In this document: positions 50,538 through 58,754 of the stretch, piece by piece
Numbering within the stretch: the stretch's first letter is position 1
Layout of the letters: each line of letters opens with the position of its first letter
Assembly (NCBI GenBank): GCA_022823665.1
Contig: JAJEHN010000012.1
Coordinates: 124,001-188,000, forward strand
Direction of reading: 5' to 3'
DNA: 64,000 nt
Source: Thermoanaerobaculia bacterium
GTDB lineage: Bacteria; Acidobacteriota; Thermoanaerobaculia; Multivoradales; Multivoraceae
The notes under the pieces: generated by a model
What the model saw: only the letters and a program-made list of their open reading frames with translations
Databases searched by the model: none
Told to the model about the DNA's origin: nothing
Program-made: the position numbers and the translations under genes

Positions 50538-51682
50538 GTCTCCAGTACCTCCAGGCGGCCCGAGAGGACCGCCGTTCGAGCCGTCTCCAGCAGACCACGG
50601 CGAAAGCCGCCTTCCGCCTCGAGCGGCAGTTGGGCGCCCCCGAGCAATCGGCGGACGATCTCGGCTCCCGCGTAGCGGGCCACGAGGGGCCGGTCGACGC
50701 CGGTCTCGACCTCTTCGGCATCCGCCGGGCCTTCCGGCCCGGCCTCCTCGACACCGGTGGCCGCCGACAGGAACGTCGCGACGACCTCCTCCGGCTGCCG
50801 GGCGAGCAGCAGGTGGGCGAGCGCGGTGCCGAGATCGAACTCCGGATCGCCCCAACCGCCGTACTGCGGGTCCACGACCCGGACGTCGCCGCTCGGCAGC
50901 AACAGCCAGTTGGCGGGATGGAACGCGCCATGAACCAGGCAGGCGCCAGCGTCCAGGAAGCGGCTTCCCAACTCGGAGTGGGCCCCTCTGAAGGTGCGAT
51001 CCGACCGCAGGGTCGCGGCCGCATCGCCCAGCCCGGGTTCGATCGCGTCAAGGGCGTCGCCGGCCGGCGCGGGACCGTCAGGGCCGAAGCCGTTGCCGCC
51101 TTGCCCGGACGAGTCGAACGGCGCCTCGAACAACAGGCGGTGGCTCAGCGTCTTCATGCCGCCGTGCGCGAACTCTGCATCCTGTCCGCCGCGCGTCCCG
51201 TACCGCAGCGCCCGAAGGAACCCGCCCAGAGCCTCCGCCGCCCCCTCGCCAACGGAACCGCCCCCGTAGACCGACGTGAGGCTCGAAGCGCCGCGAAAGT
51301 CCTCGAGCAGCAGCAGGCACCTCGCTTCGTTGGCGGCCATCAGGCGCGGCATGCGGGCGGCGGCCTCAGGCACTCGCGCTACCGCTGCATAGAACGCGTG
51401 CTCGCCGCGCCAGCGGTCGGCCGGCATGGCGACCGACTCGTCTCGCCGGAGCCAGGGCAGCGACTGCTTCAGCACCGCGGTGCGCCAGCCCCCGCGCAGT
51501 TCCTGGAGTTCGACCCGCATCACGGTGCTGGACTCGCCGCCCAGCGATACGCAGGTCGTCACCTGCTCCTCGTCGCCCAGCCAGCCGGCCGCGCCCATCA
51601 CCAGGTCCACGCGCCCCGCCTGGTCGGCCGACAGGACGTGAACTTCCGGGTGTTCAGCCTCGAACTCGGCCCGCCGGCTCAT
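50534..51682 (-). CDS. MtnK-like kinase-fold protein lacking the catalytic aspartate
   Basis: 382 residues related to 5-methylthioribose kinase and the aminoglycoside phosphotransferase fold. The N-lobe lysine motif AVLKQSLPWLRRDESVAM and DRWRGEHAFY are very MtnK-like; the metal-binding segment VVDPQYGGWGDPEFDLG is present. The catalytic loop, normally HGD-L/F-H, reads H251-G-A253-F-H-P-A-N: the catalytic Asp is Ala. It may be a pseudokinase, a ligand-binding protein, or use another base. No other methionine-salvage gene is nearby. Co-transcribed with the M24 peptidase. Confidence 0.78.
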   Translation of the reverse strand: MSRRAEFEAEHPEVHVLSADQAGRVDLVMGAAGWLGDEEQVTTCVSLGGESSTVMRVELQELRGGWRTAVLKQSLPWLRRDESVAMPADRWRGEHAFYAAVARVPEAAARMPRLMAANEARCLLLLEDFRGASSLTSVYGGGSVGEGAAEALGGFLRALRYGTRGGQDAEFAHGGMKTLSHRLLFEAPFDSSGQGGNGFGPDGPAPAGDALDAIEPGLGDAAATLRSDRTFRGAHSELGSRFLDAGACLVHGAFHPANWLLLPSGDVRVVDPQYGGWGDPEFDLGTALAHLLLARQPEEVVATFLSAATGVEEAGPEGPADAEEVETGVDRPLVARYAGAEIVRRLLGGAQLPLEAEGGFRRGLLETARTAVLSGRLEVLET

Positions 51683-51712
51683 CGGCGCAAGCTATCACCG
51701 GGGGGAACGCCA

Positions 51713-51718
51713 TATGCT
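51713..51718 (+). promoter_or_regulatory. Candidate -10 box TATGCT
   Basis: TATGCT followed by CC ends 15 bases before ATG 51734, in the 51-base divergent region. Confidence 0.35.
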
Positions 51719-51733
51719 CCATCCGAGGACGCC

Positions 51734-52570
51734 ATGAACCGGACCGATCGCGAACAATTCGAGGCCACGGGCCTGGTCAAGCTGCCCGGGTTGCTCCCGG
51801 ACCGGATGACCGCTCCCGTGCTGAGACTGGTCCACCGGAAGCTGGAACAGGCAGGCATGCGCCGCAAGGATGCCTGGTGCATCGAGAGCATGGCCCACAT
51901 TCCTTCCCGCCGGCAGAGCAAGAAGCTGCTGGAGGAGATGAGGCACGAGCGCCTGCTGGCCGACGTGGCCACGCCGGAGCTGGAGGCCGAAGTCGAGTCG
52001 GCGGCCGGGGGAACGATCAGGCCGATGATGAAGTGGCCGCAGCTTCTCTTCACCTTGCCGGAACGGGGCGCCTGGTCCCTTCCTCACGACATCTGGCATG
52101 TCGACCTGCCCAAACTGCCGAACCGCCGGACCGTCCCCGGCGTGCAGGCATTCGTCCTGCTCGACACGGTCGAGGCGGGCGGCGGCGGCACGGTCGCCGT
52201 CCAGGGCGGTCACCGGCTCCTGTACGACATTCCGTGGCTCGGTTCCAGGCAGATCACTCACCGCCTGCGGCGCGAGCCCTACTTCCGCGAGCTCCTGTCG
52301 AAGCAGGCCGGCGACCGCCGTCGATTCCTGCGCGAAACCGTCCCGCACGACGGCGCCGACCTCAAGGTCGTCGAAATGACCGGGGAACGAGGCGACGTGT
52401 ACCTGATGGACATGCGCCTGTTGCACGCAGCGGCGCCAAACGTCTCCGACCGGCCGCGGATCATGTGGACCCAGCGGTTCCTGACCGAAGCGACCCACAA
52501 CGACATGACCGCCGTGTTCACGCAGATGCGGTCGCGCTACGGAGAGTCCGCCGCAGCAACGGCGCCCTGA
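51734..52570 (+). CDS. PhyH-like Fe(II)/2-oxoglutarate dioxygenase
   Basis: 278 residues. The double-stranded beta-helix iron site is visible: His and Asp in DIWHVDLPKLP, the distal His in MRLLHAAAPN, and Arg in RPRIMWTQRF for 2-oxoglutarate. The family hydroxylates or halogenates varied small molecules; substrate unknown. The N-terminal helical part starts MNRTDREQFEATGLVKLPG, usual for this family. It lies 17 bases before the sulfotransferase-like gene, starting a run with an aminotransferase and a glycosyltransferase. Confidence 0.83.
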   Translation: MNRTDREQFEATGLVKLPGLLPDRMTAPVLRLVHRKLEQAGMRRKDAWCIESMAHIPSRRQSKKLLEEMRHERLLADVATPELEAEVESAAGGTIRPMMKWPQLLFTLPERGAWSLPHDIWHVDLPKLPNRRTVPGVQAFVLLDTVEAGGGGTVAVQGGHRLLYDIPWLGSRQITHRLRREPYFRELLSKQAGDRRRFLRETVPHDGADLKVVEMTGERGDVYLMDMRLLHAAAPNVSDRPRIMWTQRFLTEATHNDMTAVFTQMRSRYGESAAATAP

Positions 52571-52587
52571 GCCGGAGGCCGACACGC

Positions 52588-53331
52588 ATGTCCGGCGAAC
52601 AACAGGTGCTGAGGATCGCGATGTGGTCCGGCCCTCGGAACATCTCGACCGCGATGCTGCGCGCCTGGGGGAACCGCGACGACACCTTCGTGTGCGACGA
52701 GCCGCTCTACGCGAACTACCTGCTGGAGCATGGTTTCGACCATCCCGGCCGGGAGGAGATCCTCGCCCACCACGACAGCGACCTGGACCGGGTCACGAAG
52801 TGGCTGACCGTGGAAGCACCGGAGGGTCGGCCGGTCTTCTACCAGAAGCACATGGCGCACCACCTGCTGCCGGAAACGGACCGGTCCTGGGTGGCGAAGC
52901 TCACCAACGTCTTCCTGATCCGCGACCCGGCGGAGATGCTGACGTCGCTGATCCACATCCTGCCGCGGCCGAAGCTGCCCGATACCGGCCTGCCCCAGCA
53001 GCGGGAGCTCTTCGACCTGGAATGCGAGCGGCTCGGCCGGGCGCCGGCGGTCATCGACTCGGCCGACGTGCTGCGGAACCCCCGCGCGGGCCTCGAGAGC
53101 CTCTGCGTCGCGGTCGGCGCCGCGTTCGACGAGGCGATGATGAACTGGCCGCCCGGGCGGCGGGAGACGGACGGCATCTGGGCGCCGCACTGGTACGGTG
53201 CGGTCGAGAAGAGCACGGGCTTCGCGCCCTACCGGCCCAAGAACGAGCCGGTCCCGGAGTTCCTGGACGACGTGCTCGCAGAGTGCCAAAAGCACTACGA
53301 TCACCTCGCCGCGCATCGTCTCCTCTTCTGA
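52588..53331 (+). CDS. Sulfotransferase-like P-loop protein
   Basis: 247 residues. MWSGPRNISTAMLRAW (about 12-27) is the phosphate-binding loop of PAPS-dependent sulfotransferase-like proteins, and VFLIRDPAEMLTSLIHI (about 110-126) is the 3'-phosphate-binding motif. Proteins of this branch are often encoded beside a class IV aminotransferase, as here (44 bases downstream); their acceptor is unknown and sulfotransferase activity has mostly been assumed. Cytoplasmic. Confidence 0.78.
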   Translation: MSGEQQVLRIAMWSGPRNISTAMLRAWGNRDDTFVCDEPLYANYLLEHGFDHPGREEILAHHDSDLDRVTKWLTVEAPEGRPVFYQKHMAHHLLPETDRSWVAKLTNVFLIRDPAEMLTSLIHILPRPKLPDTGLPQQRELFDLECERLGRAPAVIDSADVLRNPRAGLESLCVAVGAAFDEAMMNWPPGRRETDGIWAPHWYGAVEKSTGFAPYRPKNEPVPEFLDDVLAECQKHYDHLAAHRLLF

Positions 53332-53375
53332 GCCTCGTCTTCTGATCCCGTCCCCCAACCACCAGCGAACCCCCC

Positions 53376-54275
53376 ATGCTGCAGAAGGCTGACCCCAGGA
53401 ACCGGGACCTGCTCGTCAACATCAACGGCGAGCTGATCCACCGCGACCAGGCGGGCATCAGCCCGTTCGATTCCGCCGTCCAGGGCGGCGACGCCGTCTG
53501 GGAGGGGCTTCGCCTGTACGACGGCCGCATCTTCAAGCTCGAGCAGCACCTGGACCGCCTCCGCCACTCGGCGCTGGCTCTGGCGTTCGCCGAGATCCCG
53601 TCGCACCAGGAGATCATCGACGAGATCCGCCGCACCCTCGAGGCGAACGGGATGCGGGACAACGTCCACATCCGCCTGACCCTGACCCGCGGCGTCAAGA
53701 TCACCTCCGGCATGGACCCGCGGCTCAACACCGCCGGCCCTACCCTGATCGTCCTCGCCGAGCACAAGGCGCCGGTGTACGGCTCGCAGCCGATCCGGTT
53801 GATGACCTCGTCGATCCGCCGATTTCCGCCCGACTGCATGGATCCGAAGATCCACCACAACAACCTGATCCAGTCCATCATGGCCAAGATCGAGGCGAAC
53901 GCGGCCGGCGCCGACGACGCCCTGATGCTCGACCGCCAGGGCTTCGTCGCGGAAACGAACGCGACCCATGTCTTCCTCGTGCGTGGCGGCGTCGTGGTGA
54001 CCAGCCACTGCCACGCCTGCCCGGAAGGCGTGACGCGCTCGACCGTGCTCGAACTCTGCCGGGAGAACGGCATCCCCCACGAAGTGACCGACTACACGCA
54101 GGCCGAGCTCTACTGCGCCGACGAGGCGTTCTGCACCGGCACGATGGGCGAGCTCGTGGCGGTCACGGTCGTCGACGGCCGTCCGATCGGCGGCAGCGAG
54201 CGGCCAATGCTCGAACGGCTGCAGGCCCTGTTCCGCGAGCTGACCGCCGTGAGCGGTTACCCCATCCTGCGTTGA
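53376..54275 (+). CDS. Class IV PLP aminotransferase (branched-chain type)
   Basis: 299 residues. The PLP lysine lies in MDPKIHHNNLIQSIMAKIEA (about 160-179); FDSAVQGGDAVWEGLRLYDG and GFVAETNATHVFLVRGG are the class IV blocks, and GTMGELVAVTVVDGRPIGG the C-terminal phosphate-binding region. It transfers amino groups, probably from branched-chain amino acids, but D-amino-acid or aromatic preference cannot be excluded. The first residues MLQKADPRNRDLLVNING match the short N terminus expected. Ends 4 bases before the glycosyltransferase start. Confidence 0.88.
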   Translation: MLQKADPRNRDLLVNINGELIHRDQAGISPFDSAVQGGDAVWEGLRLYDGRIFKLEQHLDRLRHSALALAFAEIPSHQEIIDEIRRTLEANGMRDNVHIRLTLTRGVKITSGMDPRLNTAGPTLIVLAEHKAPVYGSQPIRLMTSSIRRFPPDCMDPKIHHNNLIQSIMAKIEANAAGADDALMLDRQGFVAETNATHVFLVRGGVVVTSHCHACPEGVTRSTVLELCRENGIPHEVTDYTQAELYCADEAFCTGTMGELVAVTVVDGRPIGGSERPMLERLQALFRELTAVSGYPILR

Positions 54276-54279
54276 CGCG

Positions 54280-56286
54280 ATGAACGCGGCAGAGGCGGCG
54301 AGCCACCTGGAGCCGGAAGGGGCTTCGCCCTCCACGACCAGGCTGCAGAAGTGGCTGCTCGGCCTGCTGCTCCTGTGGGCGCTGGCCGTCCGCGTGCTTT
54401 TCAGTTGGCCGGACCCCACGATGAACCGGCTCTGGGACGAGCGCTACAACGCCGGCAACGTCGCCGCGATCCTGGCTCACGACCATTGGCGGCCGGTGCG
54501 CACCCACTATCCGACTCTCTCCTACCTGCCTCACGCGGCGACCCTCAAGGTGTACGAGACGGCGCGCTCGCTGCCATGGCTCTCCTCCTTGCCGACCACG
54601 TTCAGGATCGCGCCGGATGGACGGCCTTATCTCACCCGGATCGCCGTGCGGTACTCCCGGATCATCCAGACCCTGCTGGGCACCGCCTCGCTGTTCGTCG
54701 TGTTCCTGATCGGGCGGCGGCTGTTCGGTCCCTGGGTCGGCCTGGGCGCGGCCTCCCTGCTCGCCGTCGCCCCCTGGCACCTGCGCCAGTCGGGGGTGTT
54801 CAAGCCCGACATCATGCTGGTCCTGACCGCCGCGCTGACCCTCTACGCGATCCTCGCCGCGCGGCGAAGCGAGGGTCTCCGGGCGTACGCGATCGCCGGC
54901 GCGATGGTCGGCGCCACGGCCGCCGCCAAGTGGAACGGCGCGGCGCTGGCGTTGCCGCTGCTCCTCGCCATCGCCCTTGGCGGCGTCCGCGACATCGGCC
55001 TGCTGTTTCGCCGCACCGCGGCCGCGGCCGCCGGCGGCGCGGGAGTACTGCTCCTGCTCAATCCCTGGCTGGTCCTGGCGCCCGAGATGTACCGGCGCCA
55101 TCTCGGCAACACGGTGAGTCACTACCGGGAGCGGCTCGCCGAAGTCGGCGCGGGCCTCTTCGACCAACCGCTGAACGCGGTGACCAGCCTCGCCGGCAGC
55201 GTCTACTTCAGCCCCGTACTGGGTGCATTCGGGCTCCTCGGCCTGGCCTGGATGTTCGTTCTCGCAATCCGCGCCCGGGGCGGGTTCAGTCGACCTCTGC
55301 CGGGCGCGGCCGGAGACGCAACCGCCGGAGACGCCTGGATCCTGGCCGTCTTCTTCGGCGGCTACGTCGGCTCGCTGTGGATCGTCACCCGCTATCCGAA
55401 GCCGCCGAACTGGTTGATCGTGGCCCCGGTCGTGGCCCTGGCCGGCGCCTGGTTCATCGGCAGGCTGGCAAGCGCCGCACGCGCGCTGCCCGAGACCCGG
55501 TTCACGGTCGCCGCCCTCGCCATCCTCGCGACCGTCGCCGGACTCGCCGGTCTGGACAAGGCCCGGTTCGTCCACGCCACGGTGTACGACGTGAACGTCC
55601 CCCTGGCGTCCGCGGAAGCGGCCCGCACGGCGGGCAGGCCCAAACCGCTCAGGGGACGGACATTCATGTCCGAACTGCCGCTCGGTATCCAGGACTTCGA
55701 CCCCCGGATCTGGGACGGGAACTTCGTCACCACTCTGATCCGCACGGAGAACATCGCGGCCGAAACCGCCGCCGAGCGGGAAACCGCGGATGTCCTGCTG
55801 TTCCCGGCGTCGCGCCTGGCAACAGGCCAGGACCCCGTGTACCAGATCCTGGCCGCGGAGAAGCCCGGCGCGAGCGTCCAGCGCTTCGAACCGAAGCTGT
55901 TCCGGTTGCGCGGAGAGCCCGTCGTCCTTGTCCGCCATTCCTTCGCCGCGGTCGAACCGGCCGCACCGATCGCCTTCTCCGCGGCGGGGGAAGGGCTCTA
56001 CGACATCGAGCCGGCTGCTCTCCACCCGCAAGCCGGCGCCGCCGAAGCAGCCCGACACCTCGTATCGCTGGAGATCGCCGTGCGCACACCCACCCGGGAC
56101 GACGTACGGATCTCGATCGAGGTCGCCGGCAATCCAATGCCCTGCCGCCACACCCAGAGAGGCAGGCAACGGCGCCGCTGCCTGACGCCGCGTTTCGAAC
56201 CGCCGCAGTCACCGGTCCGAATCCTGGTCGAGCCGGCGCGCGAGGTCATCGACGTCACCGTGTTCCATTGGCGGCGGCCTGCCTAG
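54280..56286 (+). CDS. PMT-type membrane glycosyltransferase (GT39/GT83-like)
   Basis: 668 residues. About 10-11 membrane helices in the first 420 residues, then a periplasmic beta-rich domain. The catalytic acidic pair of the family is Asp53-Glu54 in LWDERYNAGN, in the first external loop. LAVAPWHLRQSGVFKPDIML is the usual loop-2 region. It would transfer a sugar from a polyprenyl-phosphate donor to protein or lipid on the outer face of the inner membrane. Acceptor and donor unknown. It is the last gene of the run beginning at 51734. Confidence 0.83.
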   Translation: MNAAEAASHLEPEGASPSTTRLQKWLLGLLLLWALAVRVLFSWPDPTMNRLWDERYNAGNVAAILAHDHWRPVRTHYPTLSYLPHAATLKVYETARSLPWLSSLPTTFRIAPDGRPYLTRIAVRYSRIIQTLLGTASLFVVFLIGRRLFGPWVGLGAASLLAVAPWHLRQSGVFKPDIMLVLTAALTLYAILAARRSEGLRAYAIAGAMVGATAAAKWNGAALALPLLLAIALGGVRDIGLLFRRTAAAAAGGAGVLLLLNPWLVLAPEMYRRHLGNTVSHYRERLAEVGAGLFDQPLNAVTSLAGSVYFSPVLGAFGLLGLAWMFVLAIRARGGFSRPLPGAAGDATAGDAWILAVFFGGYVGSLWIVTRYPKPPNWLIVAPVVALAGAWFIGRLASAARALPETRFTVAALAILATVAGLAGLDKARFVHATVYDVNVPLASAEAARTAGRPKPLRGRTFMSELPLGIQDFDPRIWDGNFVTTLIRTENIAAETAAERETADVLLFPASRLATGQDPVYQILAAEKPGASVQRFEPKLFRLRGEPVVLVRHSFAAVEPAAPIAFSAAGEGLYDIEPAALHPQAGAAEAARHLVSLEIAVRTPTRDDVRISIEVAGNPMPCRHTQRGRQRRRCLTPRFEPPQSPVRILVEPAREVIDVTVFHWRRPA

Positions 56287-56327
56287 AGGCCAACCCTTGC
56301 CAACGGCACGTTTCTGTGCGAGGCTTC

Positions 56328-56342
56328 TGCTGCGCCGCAGCA
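56328..56342. promoter_or_regulatory. PhaR-like operator dyad upstream of the neutral-lipid operon
   Basis: TGCTGCGCCGCAGCA is a perfect dyad (7-bp arms around one base) and contains CTGC-N3-GCAG (56330-56340), the pattern reported for PhaR repressors of phasin and polyhydroxyalkanoate genes. A second TGC-rich stretch, TGCAGTGCAGCA (56344-56355), follows directly. It lies 55 bases before the acyltransferase start. No PhaR gene is in the window. Confidence 0.55.
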
Positions 56343-56397
56343 ATGCAGTGCAGCAAAGCCCTCCCACCCCGCGATCCGCCCGTTCTGGAGACCCACC

Positions 56398-57933
56398 ATG
56401 GCCACGGAACTGAACCGATTCCTGAGCCCCCTCGACGCCACCTTCCTCTACGTCGAGCGTCCCAACGAGACGATGCACATCGGCGGCTGCATGGTCTACG
56501 AAGGCGACTTCTCGAAGGAGTACGTGCTCCAGCAGCTCGCCGCCCGCATGCACCTGCTGCCCCGCTATCGCCAGAGGGTGCTGTTTCCGCCCTTCCTCGT
56601 CTCCCATCCGGTGTGGGTCGACGACCCGGCGTTCAACCTCGAGAACCACGTCGAGGAAGTCCGGATCCCGGAGGACGCCGACCACCAGGTGCTCGCCCGC
56701 GCGGCCGCCGAGGCGTACAGCGGCATGCTCGACCGCAACCAGCCGCTCTGGAAGGGGATTCTGCTGCGCGGCATGCCCGGTCACACCGCCCTGGTCTGGA
56801 AGATCCACCACGCGATGGTCGACGGCGTCTCGGGCGTTGATCTGTCGATGGTGCTGAGCGACCTCTCGCCCACGGACGAGTTGCCGGAGCCTCCGGCCGA
56901 GACCTGGGCGCCGAAGCCGCTGCCCGACTCCCTGAGCCTGCTTCAGGAGGCCATGCAGCATCGTCTCGGCGAAGTGAGCCGGTCCTGGAACGATGCCGCC
57001 TTCGACGCCATGCGGCCCAACCGGATGGCCGATCGCATGCGCGAGATGGTGGCCGCCACCACCGCGACCCTGCCGGCCGCCGCGCCGGCGCCGCGCACGG
57101 TGTTCAACCGCCCGGTGAGCAAGGAGCGCGGCTTCGCCTGGGCCCAGTTCTCCTTCCCGGCGATGCGCGCGGTGAAGTCGGCCCTCGGCGGCACCGTGAA
57201 CGACGTGGTGCTCACCGTGCTCGCCGGCGGCATCGGCCGCTACCTGCGGGAGCGCGGCCAGGATCCGAAGGGGCTCGAACTGCGCGCCATGTGTCCCGTC
57301 AGCATGCGCCAGGAGGACGAACGGGGCCAGCTCGGCAACCTCGTCTCGAACATGATCGCACCGCTCTTCGTCGGCGTCGACGATCCCGTCGAACGCCTCG
57401 GCAAGGAACGGGACGCGATGAACAGGCTGAAGGAAGCCGGACAGGCGAAGGCCTTCTACCAGATGACCCAGTTCGGCGAACGGGTGCCGCCGCTCATGGC
57501 CGCGATCGGCGCGACGATGCCCTTCTCCCAGACCCTGTTCAACACGGTTTCGACGAACGTGCCCGGGCCGATGATCCCGCTCTACTTCGGGCGCCACAAG
57601 CTGGTCGACTGGCTGCCGCTGGGCATCGTCTCGAACAACATCGGCCTGTTCGTGGCCATCCTGAGCTACAACCAGCGGATCACCCTGGGAATGACCGTGG
57701 ACGCGAAGCTGATCCCCGACGCCTGGCGACTCGCCGAGTGCCTGGAAGAGTCCTACGCCGAACTCCGGGAGGCGGCGGGCGTCGAGGACGAGGAGCCGCT
57801 GGGCGCACGCTGCTTCGCCTCCGCGGCGCCCGCGGCCGAGGCTCCCGAGGAGACCGCCGCGCCCGAACCCCTTACCGGCTCCGGGCCGGACGCCACGTCC
57901 GACTCCGAGGATCCACTGCGAGGCGTCGCGTAG
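56398..57933 (+). CDS. Wax ester synthase/diacylglycerol acyltransferase (WS/DGAT)
   Basis: 511 residues, usual for bacterial bifunctional WS/DGAT. The active-site motif HHxxxDG is intact: H137-H138-AMV-D142-G143 in KIHHAMVDGVSG. Other family blocks are FLSPLDATFLYVERP at the N terminus, GGTVNDVVLTVLAGGIGRYL and STNVPGP followed by NNIGLFVAILSYN. It esterifies acyl-CoA with fatty alcohols or diacylglycerol, making wax esters or triacylglycerol at the inner membrane for storage. GGAG lies 10 bases before ATG. First gene of the lipid operon, preceded by a PhaR-like operator. Confidence 0.92.
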   Translation: MATELNRFLSPLDATFLYVERPNETMHIGGCMVYEGDFSKEYVLQQLAARMHLLPRYRQRVLFPPFLVSHPVWVDDPAFNLENHVEEVRIPEDADHQVLARAAAEAYSGMLDRNQPLWKGILLRGMPGHTALVWKIHHAMVDGVSGVDLSMVLSDLSPTDELPEPPAETWAPKPLPDSLSLLQEAMQHRLGEVSRSWNDAAFDAMRPNRMADRMREMVAATTATLPAAAPAPRTVFNRPVSKERGFAWAQFSFPAMRAVKSALGGTVNDVVLTVLAGGIGRYLRERGQDPKGLELRAMCPVSMRQEDERGQLGNLVSNMIAPLFVGVDDPVERLGKERDAMNRLKEAGQAKAFYQMTQFGERVPPLMAAIGATMPFSQTLFNTVSTNVPGPMIPLYFGRHKLVDWLPLGIVSNNIGLFVAILSYNQRITLGMTVDAKLIPDAWRLAECLEESYAELREAAGVEDEEPLGARCFASAAPAAEAPEETAAPEPLTGSGPDATSDSEDPLRGVA

Positions 57934-58754
57934 TGACGGCATCGGCCCGACGCCCGCGGCCCAGCCCGATCTGGAACGTGAACCCGCGTCTCCTGCGGGA
58001 CTCGGTGCCGGCGGCCCTGCCGCTGTGGCGCGAGGCGTTCGCGGCCGTGGAGTTCTCCTTCCTGCCGTTCACACCGATCTTTCACGGCGTCGGCGCGCCG
58101 CGCGGCGACGGCGCAGCGGTCATCGTCGTTCCCGGCTTCACCGCTACCGACGGCTACCTGGCGCCGATGCGCGGCTGGCTCCGCCGCATCGGTTACCGCG
58201 CCTATCCCTCCCGCATCGGGCACAACGCCGACTGCCTCGACCGCCTGGGCGGCCGGCTGGTCGAAACGCTCGAAGAGACCGCCGGCAAGACGGGCCGCCG
58301 GGTTCACCTGGTCGGCCACAGCCTGGGGGGCATGCTGTCGCGCGGCGTGGCCTGCCTGCGTCCGGACCTGATCGCGTCCGTCACGACGATGGGCTCGCCG
58401 ATCCGCGGCGTCCGCTCACATCCCCTGGTGATGCGCATGGCGGAGGCCGTGCGCCGCCGCGTCGTCGACCAGGACGACGCCCGGGAGCCCGCCTGCTTCT
58501 CCGGCGATTGCCGCTGCGACCTCGTCCGCGCGGTTCAGAGCACCTTCCCGGAGGAGGTGCCGCAACTCGCCATCTTCACGCGGCGGGACGGCGTCGTCGC
58601 CTGGCGCTACACCCGACTCCACGACCCGGCACGGAACCGCGAAGTCCCCGGCACCCACTCCGGTCTGGCCGCCAATCCCCTCGCCTACTACCACCTCGCC
58701 CGCTTCCTGAAGCGCCATCCGAGCCCCGCACTGGATCGGGAGGCCGCCCCGTGA
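57933..58754 (+). CDS. Lipase-like alpha/beta hydrolase
   Basis: 273 residues. VHLVGHSLGGMLSRGVA carries the nucleophile Ser; VIVVPGFTATDGYLAPM is the oxyanion region, and PGTHSGLAANPLAYYHLARFL holds the likely catalytic His. MGSPIRGVRSHP after the nucleophile resembles bacterial LipB/EstA-type triacylglycerol lipases. No signal peptide, so it should act inside the cell, perhaps mobilising stored lipid. The GTG start overlaps the upstream stop by one base (TAGTG). Confidence 0.85.
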   Translation: MTASARRPRPSPIWNVNPRLLRDSVPAALPLWREAFAAVEFSFLPFTPIFHGVGAPRGDGAAVIVVPGFTATDGYLAPMRGWLRRIGYRAYPSRIGHNADCLDRLGGRLVETLEETAGKTGRRVHLVGHSLGGMLSRGVACLRPDLIASVTTMGSPIRGVRSHPLVMRMAEAVRRRVVDQDDAREPACFSGDCRCDLVRAVQSTFPEEVPQLAIFTRRDGVVAWRYTRLHDPARNREVPGTHSGLAANPLAYYHLARFLKRHPSPALDREAAP

